A stretch of 7,150 nt of DNA from Bacillota bacterium (GCA_023446675.1 JAEXPO010000674.1:1-7150), one strand, 5' to 3'. Shown: positions 1-5,909, counted from the stretch's first letter. Numbers and translations: made by a program. The notes: a model not told the origin generated them from the sequence alone.

Positions 1-566
1 TCCATGAACTGGCCCAGCTCAATTTCCTTTTGCAGCCGCTTTGTAAGATCTCTTAACACCTGCTGCTCTATTTCCAGTGTTGTACTGTCATTCTTGAGTG
101 TGGCCTTACCTTTATCCAGGGACGTAAGTATATCTGCAATCACAGCATCTGCTTTTTGGTATTTTGCAAAATAAGCTCTCAGGGGATTAAACAATTTTCC
201 CAAAAGCCCGCCCTTCACAAAGTCAATGCCGCTTGGATCCAAATCCTGCAGCTTCAGCTGAAGATCCGTTAAGCCTTTTGCTACGGTTCCGCCTTCTTCA
301 CCGCTTTTTGAGAGATTGCCCACCTGTACCTTAAGCATTGCATTTTTATTGGAGGAAGCGGTCATTGTGGTCAATCCGAACTCATCCACGGACTTGATAA
401 TCTTTTTCTTTTGCTCAAGCGAATCCACATCCAGCGACATAATACTCTCAACATTGCTCTTTGCCAGCTCCATAAGCTTTGCTTTTTCTTCATCCGCAGG
501 CTTTACCTGCTCAATAATTTCCTGTTGAATCACTTTTTCATCCGGTAAGCTTAAATCAAAGGACAT
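1..566 (-). CDS. Toxic anion resistance protein, TelA family (partial, N-terminal 188 codons)
   Basis: The reading frame opens with ATG at 566 and runs off the left edge of the window, so only the N-terminal half of a usually 350-400 residue protein is visible. What is seen: an acidic N-terminus (MSFDLSLPDEK), then an almost entirely helical sequence containing the family-like stretch with GLLGKLFNPLRAYFAKYQ around residues 120-137, followed by a long amphipathic helix (ILTSLDKGKATLKND). These match my knowledge of TelA/YaaN proteins (Pfam TelA). No signal peptide or membrane segment is seen, so it is probably cytosolic or membrane-peripheral. A GAGGGGG ribosome site lies about 10 bases upstream, and the preceding gene ends only 18 bases away, so it is the third gene of an operon. 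The family is linked to tellurite and envelope-stress tolerance but its biochemical activity is unknown. I am confident of the family, not of the function. Confidence 0.88.
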   Translation of the reverse strand, partial: MSFDLSLPDEKVIQQEIIEQVKPADEEKAKLMELAKSNVESIMSLDVDSLEQKKKIIKSVDEFGLTTMTASSNKNAMLKVQVGNLSKSGEEGGTVAKGLTDLQLKLQDLDPSGIDFVKGGLLGKLFNPLRAYFAKYQKADAVIADILTSLDKGKATLKNDSTTLEIEQQVLRDLTKRLQKEIELGQFM

Positions 567-584
567 CTTCTTTACCCCCTCATA

Positions 585-2264
585 TTACATTTGCGCGTTA
601 AATAAATTCCTGATTTTGTAGACGACGTCATCGGTGTCCGCGTTTATGCTGTCGGCTTCGTTGATATTGGAGATTTCCTTAAGTGCGTCTATATTGGCGT
701 TATATCCAATGGTATAAATGGGAATGCTGAACTCCTCTATAAGACTCCGAATGGAGTTTAAGCTATGTCCCGTATTCGAATCGCCGTCACTCAAAAGAAA
801 GATAATGGGCTTCATATCGGGGTTTTCGCTTAATTGCTTCTGTATCATGCTCATGGCCACCGCAATGCCGTCCATGGTGGCGGTTTTTCCGGCTACCTGC
901 AAGCTTTCAACCGTGCCCACAAAAAGCGATCTTTGATTTATATTAAATTGCGCCAGGGGCAGATTAATATCCACCGTGGTGCCGTAGGATACAAGCCCTA
1001 TATAATGCTCCTCGCCAATAACCTCCTGTCCCTTAATGAGGGATTCCTTAAGCTTTTTTATGGGCTCTCCGTCCATACTGCCGGAGACATCCGCAACAAA
1101 TACGGCGCAAATGCTTTTATCCGCATTTTTCTTTTCCTTCCAGAGGGTCTGGGCTCTTGCTATTGTCTCACCGTCAAGAAGCTCTGCTTCCGGCACATAC
1201 TCCAGCTGATTAAACCCATACTCCCCTGCAAGCTTCTGATATTTCTCCTGCTTTGAGAATTCCACAAACTTATCCAGTATCTTCCTCTTTGTTTCCGATA
1301 TACCGGCCATCGCGTACATCGCGCCGTCATGCTTGATGCCAAAGGGGGTAAAGGTATATTGGGCTTTAATATTGGCATCCTTGTTATAGGTCTGGTACTC
1401 CATGACCAGCCCCTCTATGGAGCCGTTTGCCGCCGCATTCTTAAGCTGCATGGTCGTTTGAGCCACACTGAAGTAAAGGTTGGACTGGAATTTCAAAAAG
1501 CCTTCCTCAGCGGTAAGGCTCAAAGGGTTGGCCTCGTCAAAGGACTTTAACGCGGTTAAGAGAAAATTTAAGCCGGTGGAGCTTGTAAAGGGATCGGTGT
1601 AGGCCATGGCCAGCTCCCCGGCCGCAACCGCCTCTGTAACGGTTTTTACGTTTATTTCGCCGTATTTGGCCAAAAGCTGGGCGTTCTTTCTGTTTTCAAT
1701 TACAATACCGGCTACATTATCCACCATGCTGTCGGAGATTAAGTCGATGCCGATATTATTGAATTTAATGATTTCCGCCCAGTTCCTGTTGGAAAAGGTA
1801 AAGGCATCCGGGGTATAGGCTCTGCTGATAATATAATCGGTTCCCGTGCCTGACGCTATGTACCTTATTTTAACCGAAGCCGTATTCCCGTCTATTTTAG
1901 TTTCGGATTTATTAAATTCCGCTGCTACCTCGTTGAGCCAGCCGTCATTGCCCGTACCGGTCTGCTCAGGCGCACCGAATATTTCAACATAGGTATCGGT
2001 TGTATTTTCAACTGTAACCGGGAATTTTGAAATGTCCGGCAGCAGATCGGCAATCTCCGTCTGCACCAGGGATATTTGGCCCTTAACAGGCGCTTTCTCT
2101 TTTACCGTTATTTTTTTAACTATTTTCTCCAGCTTTGCTTCCGCTGAGTTCCCTTCAGATGTTGTCCCTACATTGCTTGTAAGAGAAATACCGATAAAAA
2201 TGGTTAAAAACACTGCCAATGCCGCAATCCCAAAGTAAACGATTACTTTTTTGTTTTTGTTCAT
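585..2264 (-). CDS. Membrane-anchored substrate-binding and VWA domain protein
   Basis: This is a 559-residue protein. Residues 7-28 form one hydrophobic segment after a Lys-rich start (MNKNKK), with no lipobox Cys, so it is probably an uncleaved N-terminal anchor with the rest outside the membrane. Residues about 90-355 resemble a periplasmic solute-binding fold: a YVEIFGAPE strand, an SGTGTDY loop near 138-144, and AYTDPFTSSTGLNFL near 221-235, a signature seen in ABC-type binding proteins. Residues about 385-559 are a VWA domain with an intact metal-ion-dependent adhesion site: D392-x-S394-x-S396, a Thr near 461-463, and D493 in LLSDGDSNTG. The expected activity is divalent-metal-dependent protein binding, not catalysis. 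An AGGAAGGA ribosome site precedes the ATG by about 10 bases. It is the middle gene between an XpaC-like gene and a TelA gene. The bound solute, if any, and the partner cannot be read from the sequence. Confidence 0.9.
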   Translation of the reverse strand: MNKNKKVIVYFGIAALAVFLTIFIGISLTSNVGTTSEGNSAEAKLEKIVKKITVKEKAPVKGQISLVQTEIADLLPDISKFPVTVENTTDTYVEIFGAPEQTGTGNDGWLNEVAAEFNKSETKIDGNTASVKIRYIASGTGTDYIISRAYTPDAFTFSNRNWAEIIKFNNIGIDLISDSMVDNVAGIVIENRKNAQLLAKYGEINVKTVTEAVAAGELAMAYTDPFTSSTGLNFLLTALKSFDEANPLSLTAEEGFLKFQSNLYFSVAQTTMQLKNAAANGSIEGLVMEYQTYNKDANIKAQYTFTPFGIKHDGAMYAMAGISETKRKILDKFVEFSKQEKYQKLAGEYGFNQLEYVPEAELLDGETIARAQTLWKEKKNADKSICAVFVADVSGSMDGEPIKKLKESLIKGQEVIGEEHYIGLVSYGTTVDINLPLAQFNINQRSLFVGTVESLQVAGKTATMDGIAVAMSMIQKQLSENPDMKPIIFLLSDGDSNTGHSLNSIRSLIEEFSIPIYTIGYNANIDALKEISNINEADSINADTDDVVYKIRNLFNAQM

Positions 2265-2282
2265 ACTTTGTTATCCTTCCTT

Positions 2283-3029
2283 TTATTTGTAATATTGCGT
2301 TTGACTTATTAATGAATCGATCTCAAGAATGCCGGTCATTTCCTCCATTTCGCCCTCACCGATGCTGTCCAGCTTTGATATTTCGATGAGCAGCTTATCC
2401 ATACGGATTAGAATCTTTTCATTTCCCTGCAGGATGCTGTCCATATAATCGGATTGCTCTTTGAACAGCTGCATTTTTTCCTTTCCGATGTTAAGGGGTA
2501 AAAGCCCTGCCTTTACTTTTTTGTCTGTCCTTTCATAATCCTCTTCATCAAATACGGCAAGCCTGTTTATCATGCTTTGTACATTAACGTAAAATAACCT
2601 CTCAACCTCCAAGGTAACCGCCATAAACTTTTTATAGCTTAATTCGCTTACGCTGAACCGTTTTTCTACATTATCCGTTAACAGCTCCATCTTATTTTCA
2701 ATGCTGTCCATTTGCAAAAGAAGGTTCTCCGCCACTTTTCCTCTAACCTTATGGGGCTTGTATTTTGCAAGCTCCTGCTCATAATCCTTTTTTGTTTTTA
2801 CCCTTTCACGCTCTTCGGCCACCGGCTTATCTCCCTTAACAAACAGGGTGTAATTGCCGTATATAAAAGCAGCCACAGAAATGAGGGCTACCGTATAGCC
2901 GAAGGCCATGCCAAATGCCCCGCTTTTTGTTAAGCTTATTCCCAAAAGTCCCGGTGAGAAGACGATTATACAAACCACGGCAATAGCAACGTTTAACAAT
3001 AAGGCCTTTAAAATTTTATGTATACCCAT
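2283..3029 (-). CDS. Two-helix membrane protein, XpaC-like (tentative)
   Basis: This 248-residue protein has two N-terminal membrane helices (about 10-30 and 38-64) separated by a short loop. A charged, Lys/Glu-rich, predominantly helical region follows from about 65 to the end and is likely coiled-coil in part (residues 95-125 and 185-230). There is no catalytic motif that I recognise. The topology, a double N-terminal hairpin anchor followed by a cytoplasmic helical domain, is what I expect of the XpaC (5-bromo-4-chloroindolyl phosphate hydrolysis) family. In Bacillus subtilis xpaC sits next to yaaN, a TelA homologue; here the same partners flank the VWA gene. The family call is therefore inferred from topology and context more than from residues. 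A GGAGG about 12 bases before the ATG at 3029 supports the start. It is the first gene of the operon; its stop is 18 bases from the next start. Confidence 0.6.
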   Translation of the reverse strand: MGIHKILKALLLNVAIAVVCIIVFSPGLLGISLTKSGAFGMAFGYTVALISVAAFIYGNYTLFVKGDKPVAEERERVKTKKDYEQELAKYKPHKVRGKVAENLLLQMDSIENKMELLTDNVEKRFSVSELSYKKFMAVTLEVERLFYVNVQSMINRLAVFDEEDYERTDKKVKAGLLPLNIGKEKMQLFKEQSDYMDSILQGNEKILIRMDKLLIEISKLDSIGEGEMEEMTGILEIDSLISQTQYYK

Positions 3030-3049
3030 ACCTTTTTCCTACCTCCGCA

Positions 3050-3061
3050 TGAGAATTCTCA
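3050..3061. repeat. Perfect 12-bp palindrome upstream of the XpaC-like gene
   Basis: TGAGAATTCTCA is identical to its reverse complement and lies in the leader immediately upstream of the GGAGG ribosome site of the gene starting at 3029. It could be an operator half-site pair; chance is also possible for a palindrome of this length. There is no T-run beside it, so it is not a terminator. Confidence 0.4.
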
Positions 3062-3233
3062 ATTCAGAGCCATAACCCTACCATTTATTATTCAAAAGCG
3101 TTTCATATGTTACTTTTTCTTTCAAAAGGATTTACCACATGTTATAAATGATTAACCAATTCAATCGTATTTTAATGATTCATTAATTTAATCATAATTT
3201 AGATATTTGAATGCATTGATGTAGAAAATTGCG

Positions 3234-3269
3234 AAAAAACAGAGCATTACTACCATTGTAACACTCTGT
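3234..3269 (-). terminator. Rho-independent terminator, minus strand
   Basis: Read on the minus strand, ACAGAGTGTTAC (3269-3258) and GTAATGCTCTGT (3250-3239) form a 12-bp stem around a 7-base loop, directly followed by a run of T (complement of A 3234-3239). Two central pairs are G-U wobbles that exist only in the minus-strand RNA; the plus-strand RNA would have two C-A mismatches there. The element is therefore directional and serves transcription coming from the spoIIQ side. Confidence 0.75.
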
Positions 3270-3382
3270 ATTGCTTTTATCTAACATCTTTTGACATCAC
3301 TGTTTATATTTTTTTCGAAGGTTCCTTCAGATAAAAATACAGCAGGGTTTGGATAGTTGCTTTATTCAGAAATTGACGGCAA

Positions 3383-3413
3383 AAGAATAAGGGAAGGTGT
3401 TAACATCCTTCCC
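3383..3413 (-). terminator. Probable terminator just after spoIIQ
   Basis: GGGAAGG (3391-3397) and CCTTCCC (3407-3413) form a 7-bp stem with a 9-base loop. It starts about 38 bases past the spoIIQ stop. On the minus strand the stem is followed by TTATTCTTTT, a moderately T-rich tail. The plus-strand side is pyrimidine-rich too, so it could act in both directions. It is probably the main end of the spoIID-spoIIQ transcript. Confidence 0.65.
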
Positions 3414-3450
3414 CCTTTCTTTTCAATTTTAACGGGATTGACTAAGATAA

Positions 3451-4392
3451 TTAATTTGTTGTCAGCTGGATATAGGCTGACGGGTCCACCAGCTTGTTCT
3501 CCTTATAGAGCTCAAAATGCAGGTGGGACGGTTCGGCGCTTTCAAAAATAGCGGTTGCGCCAACGGCTCCTATGGTGTCTCCCTGCTTCACTTCCTGGCC
3601 TACCTGAAGGGTTTTGTCACTGGCCAGATTTGCGTAAAGGGATTTATAGCCGTTCTTATGATCGATTACCACAGTAAATCCGTATCTGGGATCGCTCTTG
3701 ATCTCAAGAACAACACCGTTGCCTACAGCGCTGACGGCCTCTCCTCTTGCTGCTGCGAGATCCACGCCGCTGTGAGTGCGCCATTCATTAAAGGTAGGCG
3801 AGTAAACCAGCTTGTCCATGGAAAACTCCATCTGAACCTTGCCGGTGATGGGGGATTGGAAGTTCGGTCCGGCTACAGCCAGAGCCACATCCTCCGACTT
3901 AACGGAAAGATCCTCCGAATCGGAAGCCTGGGTACCGTCACCGGTTCCATCATTGCTTCCTACAGGTCCCTGATTATTGGTCGGGTTGTCCACAGGATCC
4001 GTATAGGCCTCCGGGGGTGTTATATCCGTCTGACTATTTACGGATTCTCCCGGTTCATCCTCCGCACCGCCATCGGCGATGCTGCTTATAGGACCGTCAT
4101 CCGAATAATCGGAGCCTGTGGGATTATTGTTTGCGTCCAAATCGGACGAAAGGTCACCGTCACCGGGCTCGGTATAGTCGATAATTCCCAGATTGGGGTT
4201 CTGTTCGCCACCATTTTCTCTGGATTCCTGATTGGGATCCGTAAGTATCTGGTTGGTTGAAAAGAACACCGCTCCGGCAGCCAGAGCACACAAGCCTACG
4301 ACGATGGCAATATAAAAACCGCTTTCCTTAAAGAACCTTGTTATTCTTTTGCCTAAAGACCCTTCATCCTTAAAATGACCCTTGTTGTTCAC
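3451..4392 (-). CDS. spoIIQ: Stage II sporulation protein Q, LytM/M23 peptidase fold
   Basis: This is a forespore membrane protein that in spore formers faces the intermembrane space, binds SpoIIIAH across it and is needed for engulfment. I place the start at GTG 4392 (313 residues) because GGAGGTGG at 4405-4398 sits 8 bases ahead; a GTG at 4407 is also in frame but has no ribosome site. Order: a basic cytoplasmic tail (1-25), one membrane helix (about 26-45), a long Asp/Gly/Ser/Asn/Pro-rich linker (about 50-170), and an M23 domain (about 178-308). The zinc motif H207xxxD211 (THSGVDL) and H290-x-H292 (SHLHFEL) are both present, unlike B. subtilis SpoIIQ, which lacks the first His. The position normally filled by the catalytic His of YxHL is Asn255 (LYANL). 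It lies about 100 bases downstream of spoIID, the order I know from Clostridia. A generic M23 peptidase is the alternative, but context and topology favour SpoIIQ. Confidence 0.85.
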   Translation of the reverse strand: MNNKGHFKDEGSLGKRITRFFKESGFYIAIVVGLCALAAGAVFFSTNQILTDPNQESRENGGEQNPNLGIIDYTEPGDGDLSSDLDANNNPTGSDYSDDGPISSIADGGAEDEPGESVNSQTDITPPEAYTDPVDNPTNNQGPVGSNDGTGDGTQASDSEDLSVKSEDVALAVAGPNFQSPITGKVQMEFSMDKLVYSPTFNEWRTHSGVDLAAARGEAVSAVGNGVVLEIKSDPRYGFTVVIDHKNGYKSLYANLASDKTLQVGQEVKQGDTIGAVGATAIFESAEPSHLHFELYKENKLVDPSAYIQLTTN

Positions 4393-4397
4393 AGTAT

Positions 4398-4405
4398 CCA
4401 CCTCC
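4398..4405 (-). promoter_or_regulatory. Ribosome binding site that decides the spoIIQ start
   Basis: On the minus strand GGAGGTGG reads from 4405 to 4398. From the end of its GGAGG core there are 8 bases to the GTG at 4392, ideal spacing. The upstream in-frame GTG (4407) overlaps this site and cannot be served by it. Confidence 0.75.
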
Positions 4406-4411
4406 ACTTTG

Positions 4412-4440
4412 TATTATTGCCAGAGGAAGCGGATTTATAC
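4412..4440 (-). promoter_or_regulatory. Candidate sigma-F promoter for spoIIQ
   Basis: On the minus strand GTATA (4440-4436) is followed after 14 bases by GGCAATAATA (4421-4412). The second element fits every fixed position of the GGnnAnAnT sigma-F -10 pattern, and GTATA fits the GywTA -35 pattern. The spacing is a base or so shorter than usual in B. subtilis. Transcription would begin about 4410-4405, just in front of the ribosome site. Forespore sigma-F control is what is known for spoIIQ. Confidence 0.6.
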
Positions 4441-4494
4441 TCTGTTATCGCATTTCTTCCACTTAAGGAAACCGGGGCTTATAAAGCTTTAGTC

Positions 4495-5637
4495 TTATTG
4501 TTTGATTTCATCGATGCTCACGCCGGTGTAGTAATATTTAAGAATATCCATGTAGCCAAGGCCTTCTCTTCCCAAAACATCGGCGCCGCACTGGCTCATG
4601 CCCACACCGTGGCCAAAGCCGGTGGTGGTAATTTCAACGGTTTTTTCATCGGGGATAGTCATTTCAAAATTGGTGGAGCGAAGGTTTAAAAGCTCACGGA
4701 AAGCCGTCCCCTCCATGACAACACTGCCGGTCCGGATCTCTGCAACCCTGCCGCTTGCGCTGTAGGTTTTAATTTCAAGATCCTGCCGGGCATCCTCTCC
4801 CAATATGGCATCCTTATACCGTGAAAGCACCCTGGCCTTAATATCATCCCAGGAAAAGACGGTTTTCAGGGCATAATTGGAATATGTACTCTCATCAGGG
4901 CTATAAACGCTTTTTAAATACGGCACCTGGCCCGATACCGACCATACGGCCTCCACATCCTCCGTTACTCCGCCGCTGTTGGCGTGATAGAGGGGGTTTA
5001 TAATCGTCTTTTCATAGGTTATAACCTGGTTTTTTGTGGCTTTAACCGCCTTTTCAAGCTTGCTCCAGTCCTCCTTTTTGCCGCTGCGCTCCAGGTACTG
5101 CTCCTTGGACAGGTACGCCTGGCAATGGGTATAGTCCGTACACACATCGGCGCCGTTATGGCTTTCCTTGGAGACATAAAGCCCCAGCATGCGGCTAAAG
5201 GCAAAGGTCCTTGCCGCTACTGCCTGAGCCTTCAGGGCCTCCTCATGAAAGCTCGCGGGCATTTCCGCGGCCAACACCCCCACCACATAATCCTCAAGGG
5301 CCATTTCCTCCGTTTTATTATCCTGGGGGAAATACACCTTGACAACAAGCTTCCCCTCGTACTCAATGATCCCGGGCCGGTTATCCTCCTGTCCATCCCG
5401 GCTGCGGCCGGTTCCGTCGCCGTCCATTCCTCCCGTGCCTCTCACACCGGCAATGGGGGGAAGGAACAGAATAAGGATTAAAAGGATGGGCAGTATAATG
5501 AGCACACCGTCCAAAGGTCTCAGGTGAAAGCCGCCCGAGCTTCTTCTGGTGGAGTAAAGCCCATGACTTGCGCCAAACCTATTCAAATAACTTTTATAGC
5601 CTTTACGGCTTCTTTTAAACAAATCTCTTCCTATCAT
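4495..5637 (-). CDS. spoIID: Stage II sporulation protein D, peptidoglycan lytic transglycosylase
   Basis: SpoIID cleaves glycan strands in the septal wall during engulfment, with SpoIIM and SpoIIP, from the mother-cell side. This 380-residue frame has a basic cytoplasmic N-terminus (1-40), one membrane helix (about 43-62), a Gly/Asp/Arg-rich linker (63-88), and the SpoIID domain. Seen in it: ALEDYVVGVLAAEMP with the catalytic Glu at 125, the following HEEALKAQAVAARTFA helix, CTDYTHCQAY (C166, H171, C172) and YHANSGG (H218), residues placed as in zinc-binding clostridial SpoIID, and the C-terminal GFGHGVGMSQCGA (340-352). The length is normal for the family. The ATG at 5637 has no ribosome site and is preceded by an in-frame TGA. 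A TTG at 5622 has AGGAAG just ahead and may be the true start (375 residues). It is the first gene of the spoIID-spoIIQ pair and divergent from tadA. Confidence 0.95.
   Translation of the reverse strand: MIGRDLFKRSRKGYKSYLNRFGASHGLYSTRRSSGGFHLRPLDGVLIILPILLILILFLPPIAGVRGTGGMDGDGTGRSRDGQEDNRPGIIEYEGKLVVKVYFPQDNKTEEMALEDYVVGVLAAEMPASFHEEALKAQAVAARTFAFSRMLGLYVSKESHNGADVCTDYTHCQAYLSKEQYLERSGKKEDWSKLEKAVKATKNQVITYEKTIINPLYHANSGGVTEDVEAVWSVSGQVPYLKSVYSPDESTYSNYALKTVFSWDDIKARVLSRYKDAILGEDARQDLEIKTYSASGRVAEIRTGSVVMEGTAFRELLNLRSTNFEMTIPDEKTVEITTTGFGHGVGMSQCGADVLGREGLGYMDILKYYYTGVSIDEIKQ
5627..5632 (-). promoter_or_regulatory. Possible ribosome binding site for an alternative TTG start of spoIID
   Basis: On the minus strand AGGAAG reads 5632-5627 and a TTG codon in the spoIID frame lies at 5622-5620. 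The ATG at 5637 lies upstream of this site and has no purine-rich sequence at the proper distance. This favours TTG but does not prove it. Confidence 0.4.
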
Positions 5638-5642
5638 GGTTC

Positions 5643-5671
5643 ATTCTATGTAGACAGGCCGTTTTCCATTC
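5643..5671 (-). promoter_or_regulatory. Candidate sigma-E promoter for spoIID
   Basis: On the minus strand CATAGAAT (5650-5643) differs at one position from the sigma-E -10 pattern CATACAnT. Fourteen bases upstream, GAATGGA (5671-5665) agrees with the -35 pattern KMATATT only in its first four bases. Mother-cell sigma-E control is known for spoIID. The predicted RNA start, about 5636, would fall inside the ATG at 5637, which agrees with the TTG start being used. Confidence 0.45.
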
Positions 5672-5687
5672 ATGAAGGTTTCTATTT

Positions 5688-5717
5688 CCCGTTAAAGCTC
5701 AGGGAGCTTTTAACGGG
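5688..5717. repeat. Long inverted repeat (hairpin) upstream of spoIID
   Basis: CCCGTTAAAGCTC (5688-5700) is matched by GAGCTTTTAACGGG (5704-5717), giving a 13-bp stem with one bulged base and a 3-base loop. Neither strand has a T-run after it, so it does not look like an intrinsic terminator. It lies just upstream of the candidate sigma-E -35 element. Confidence 0.7.
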
Positions 5718-5770
5718 TGTCCGGCATAAACGTCACTCTTAAGCGCCTTTGACCGTTATATACCGGAATG

Positions 5771-5812
5771 AGGTTAAGCCTTTTTCTCGTTTTCTAATAC
5801 GGCTTAAGCCTG
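5771..5812. repeat. Imperfect inverted repeat containing GGCTTAAGCC palindrome
   Basis: AGGTTAAGCC (5771-5780) pairs with GGCTTAAGCCT (5801-5811) except for one bulged G. The second arm contains the perfect 10-bp palindrome GGCTTAAGCC at 5801-5810, which falls between the TATAAT at 5813 and its weak -35 region. This is a position typical of repressor sites. Confidence 0.45.
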
Positions 5813-5818
5813 TATAAT
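5790..5818 (+). promoter_or_regulatory. Candidate sigma-A promoter for tadA
   Basis: A perfect TATAAT stands at 5813-5818, about 90 bases before the tadA start. The hexamer 17 bases upstream (TTTTCT, 5790-5795) is a poor -35 match, so the promoter may be weak or activator dependent. Confidence 0.5.
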
Positions 5819-5897
5819 AGACCTGTACACATGAATGAAGGATTAAAGAATAAGCAGCGCACACGTACATACAGCATAAATTAAAGGGTAATCAAAA

Positions 5898-5902
5898 AGG
5901 AG
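5898..5902 (+). promoter_or_regulatory. Ribosome binding site for the tadA TTG start
   Basis: AGGAG at 5898-5902 lies 7 bases before TTG 5910. An ATG at 5903 is in another frame and stops after four codons; the in-frame ATG at 5946 lacks a site at usable distance. Confidence 0.7.
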
Positions 5903-5909
5903 ATGCGGT

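Larger units (their letters stand above)
3030..3450. other. Gene-free AT-rich intergenic region between spoIIQ and the TelA operon
   Basis: I find no credible gene in these 421 bases. The right part (3239-3450) holds two hairpins with T-rich minus-strand tails that fit terminators for the spoIID-spoIIQ unit. The left part (3030-3238) is very AT-rich and must hold the promoter of the three-gene operon starting at 3029. I cannot choose a sigma-A promoter with confidence: on the minus strand a TTATGA...TAAAAT pair with 17-base spacing occurs near 3170-3200 but matches the -35 consensus poorly. Several short AATGATT/AATCATT repeats lie in 3148-3195 and may be no more than base-composition effects. 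Confidence 0.6.
5638..5909. other. Divergent intergenic region spoIID / tadA
   Basis: These 272 bases separate divergently transcribed genes. They contain the sigma-E-like promoter of spoIID, a long unusual hairpin at 5688-5717, an imperfect inverted repeat at 5771-5812 and a TATAAT for the plus strand at 5813. The leader of tadA (about 5825-5909) holds no convincing small gene. Confidence 0.6.

Noticed and set aside
1..566. Whether the TelA gene is a pseudogene or truncated
   Set aside because: The frame is open to the window edge without stops; the truncation is due to the window, not to the gene.
834..1256. Open frame of 140 codons on the plus strand opposite the VWA gene
   Set aside because: It is a shadow of the VWA coding region with no ribosome site or recognisable domain.
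3300..3345. Weak inverted repeat around GAAGGTTCCTTC
   Set aside because: The inner stem is only 4 bp with a usable loop, and the flanking CTGT/ACAG pairing needs several bulges; not supported as a terminator or RNA.
3517..4260. Open frame of 247 codons on the plus strand opposite spoIIQ
   Set aside because: It is antisense to a gene with clear M23 motifs and membrane helix, shows no family-like sequence, and has no ribosome site.
4984..5481. Open frame of 165 codons on the plus strand opposite spoIID
   Set aside because: It is antisense to the catalytic domain of spoIID; its composition is that expected of a reverse-strand shadow.
5831..5884. 17-codon ATG frame in the tadA leader (MNEGLKNK...)
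   Set aside because: There is no ribosome binding site before the ATG, and no attenuator-like structure follows, so a leader peptide cannot be supported.
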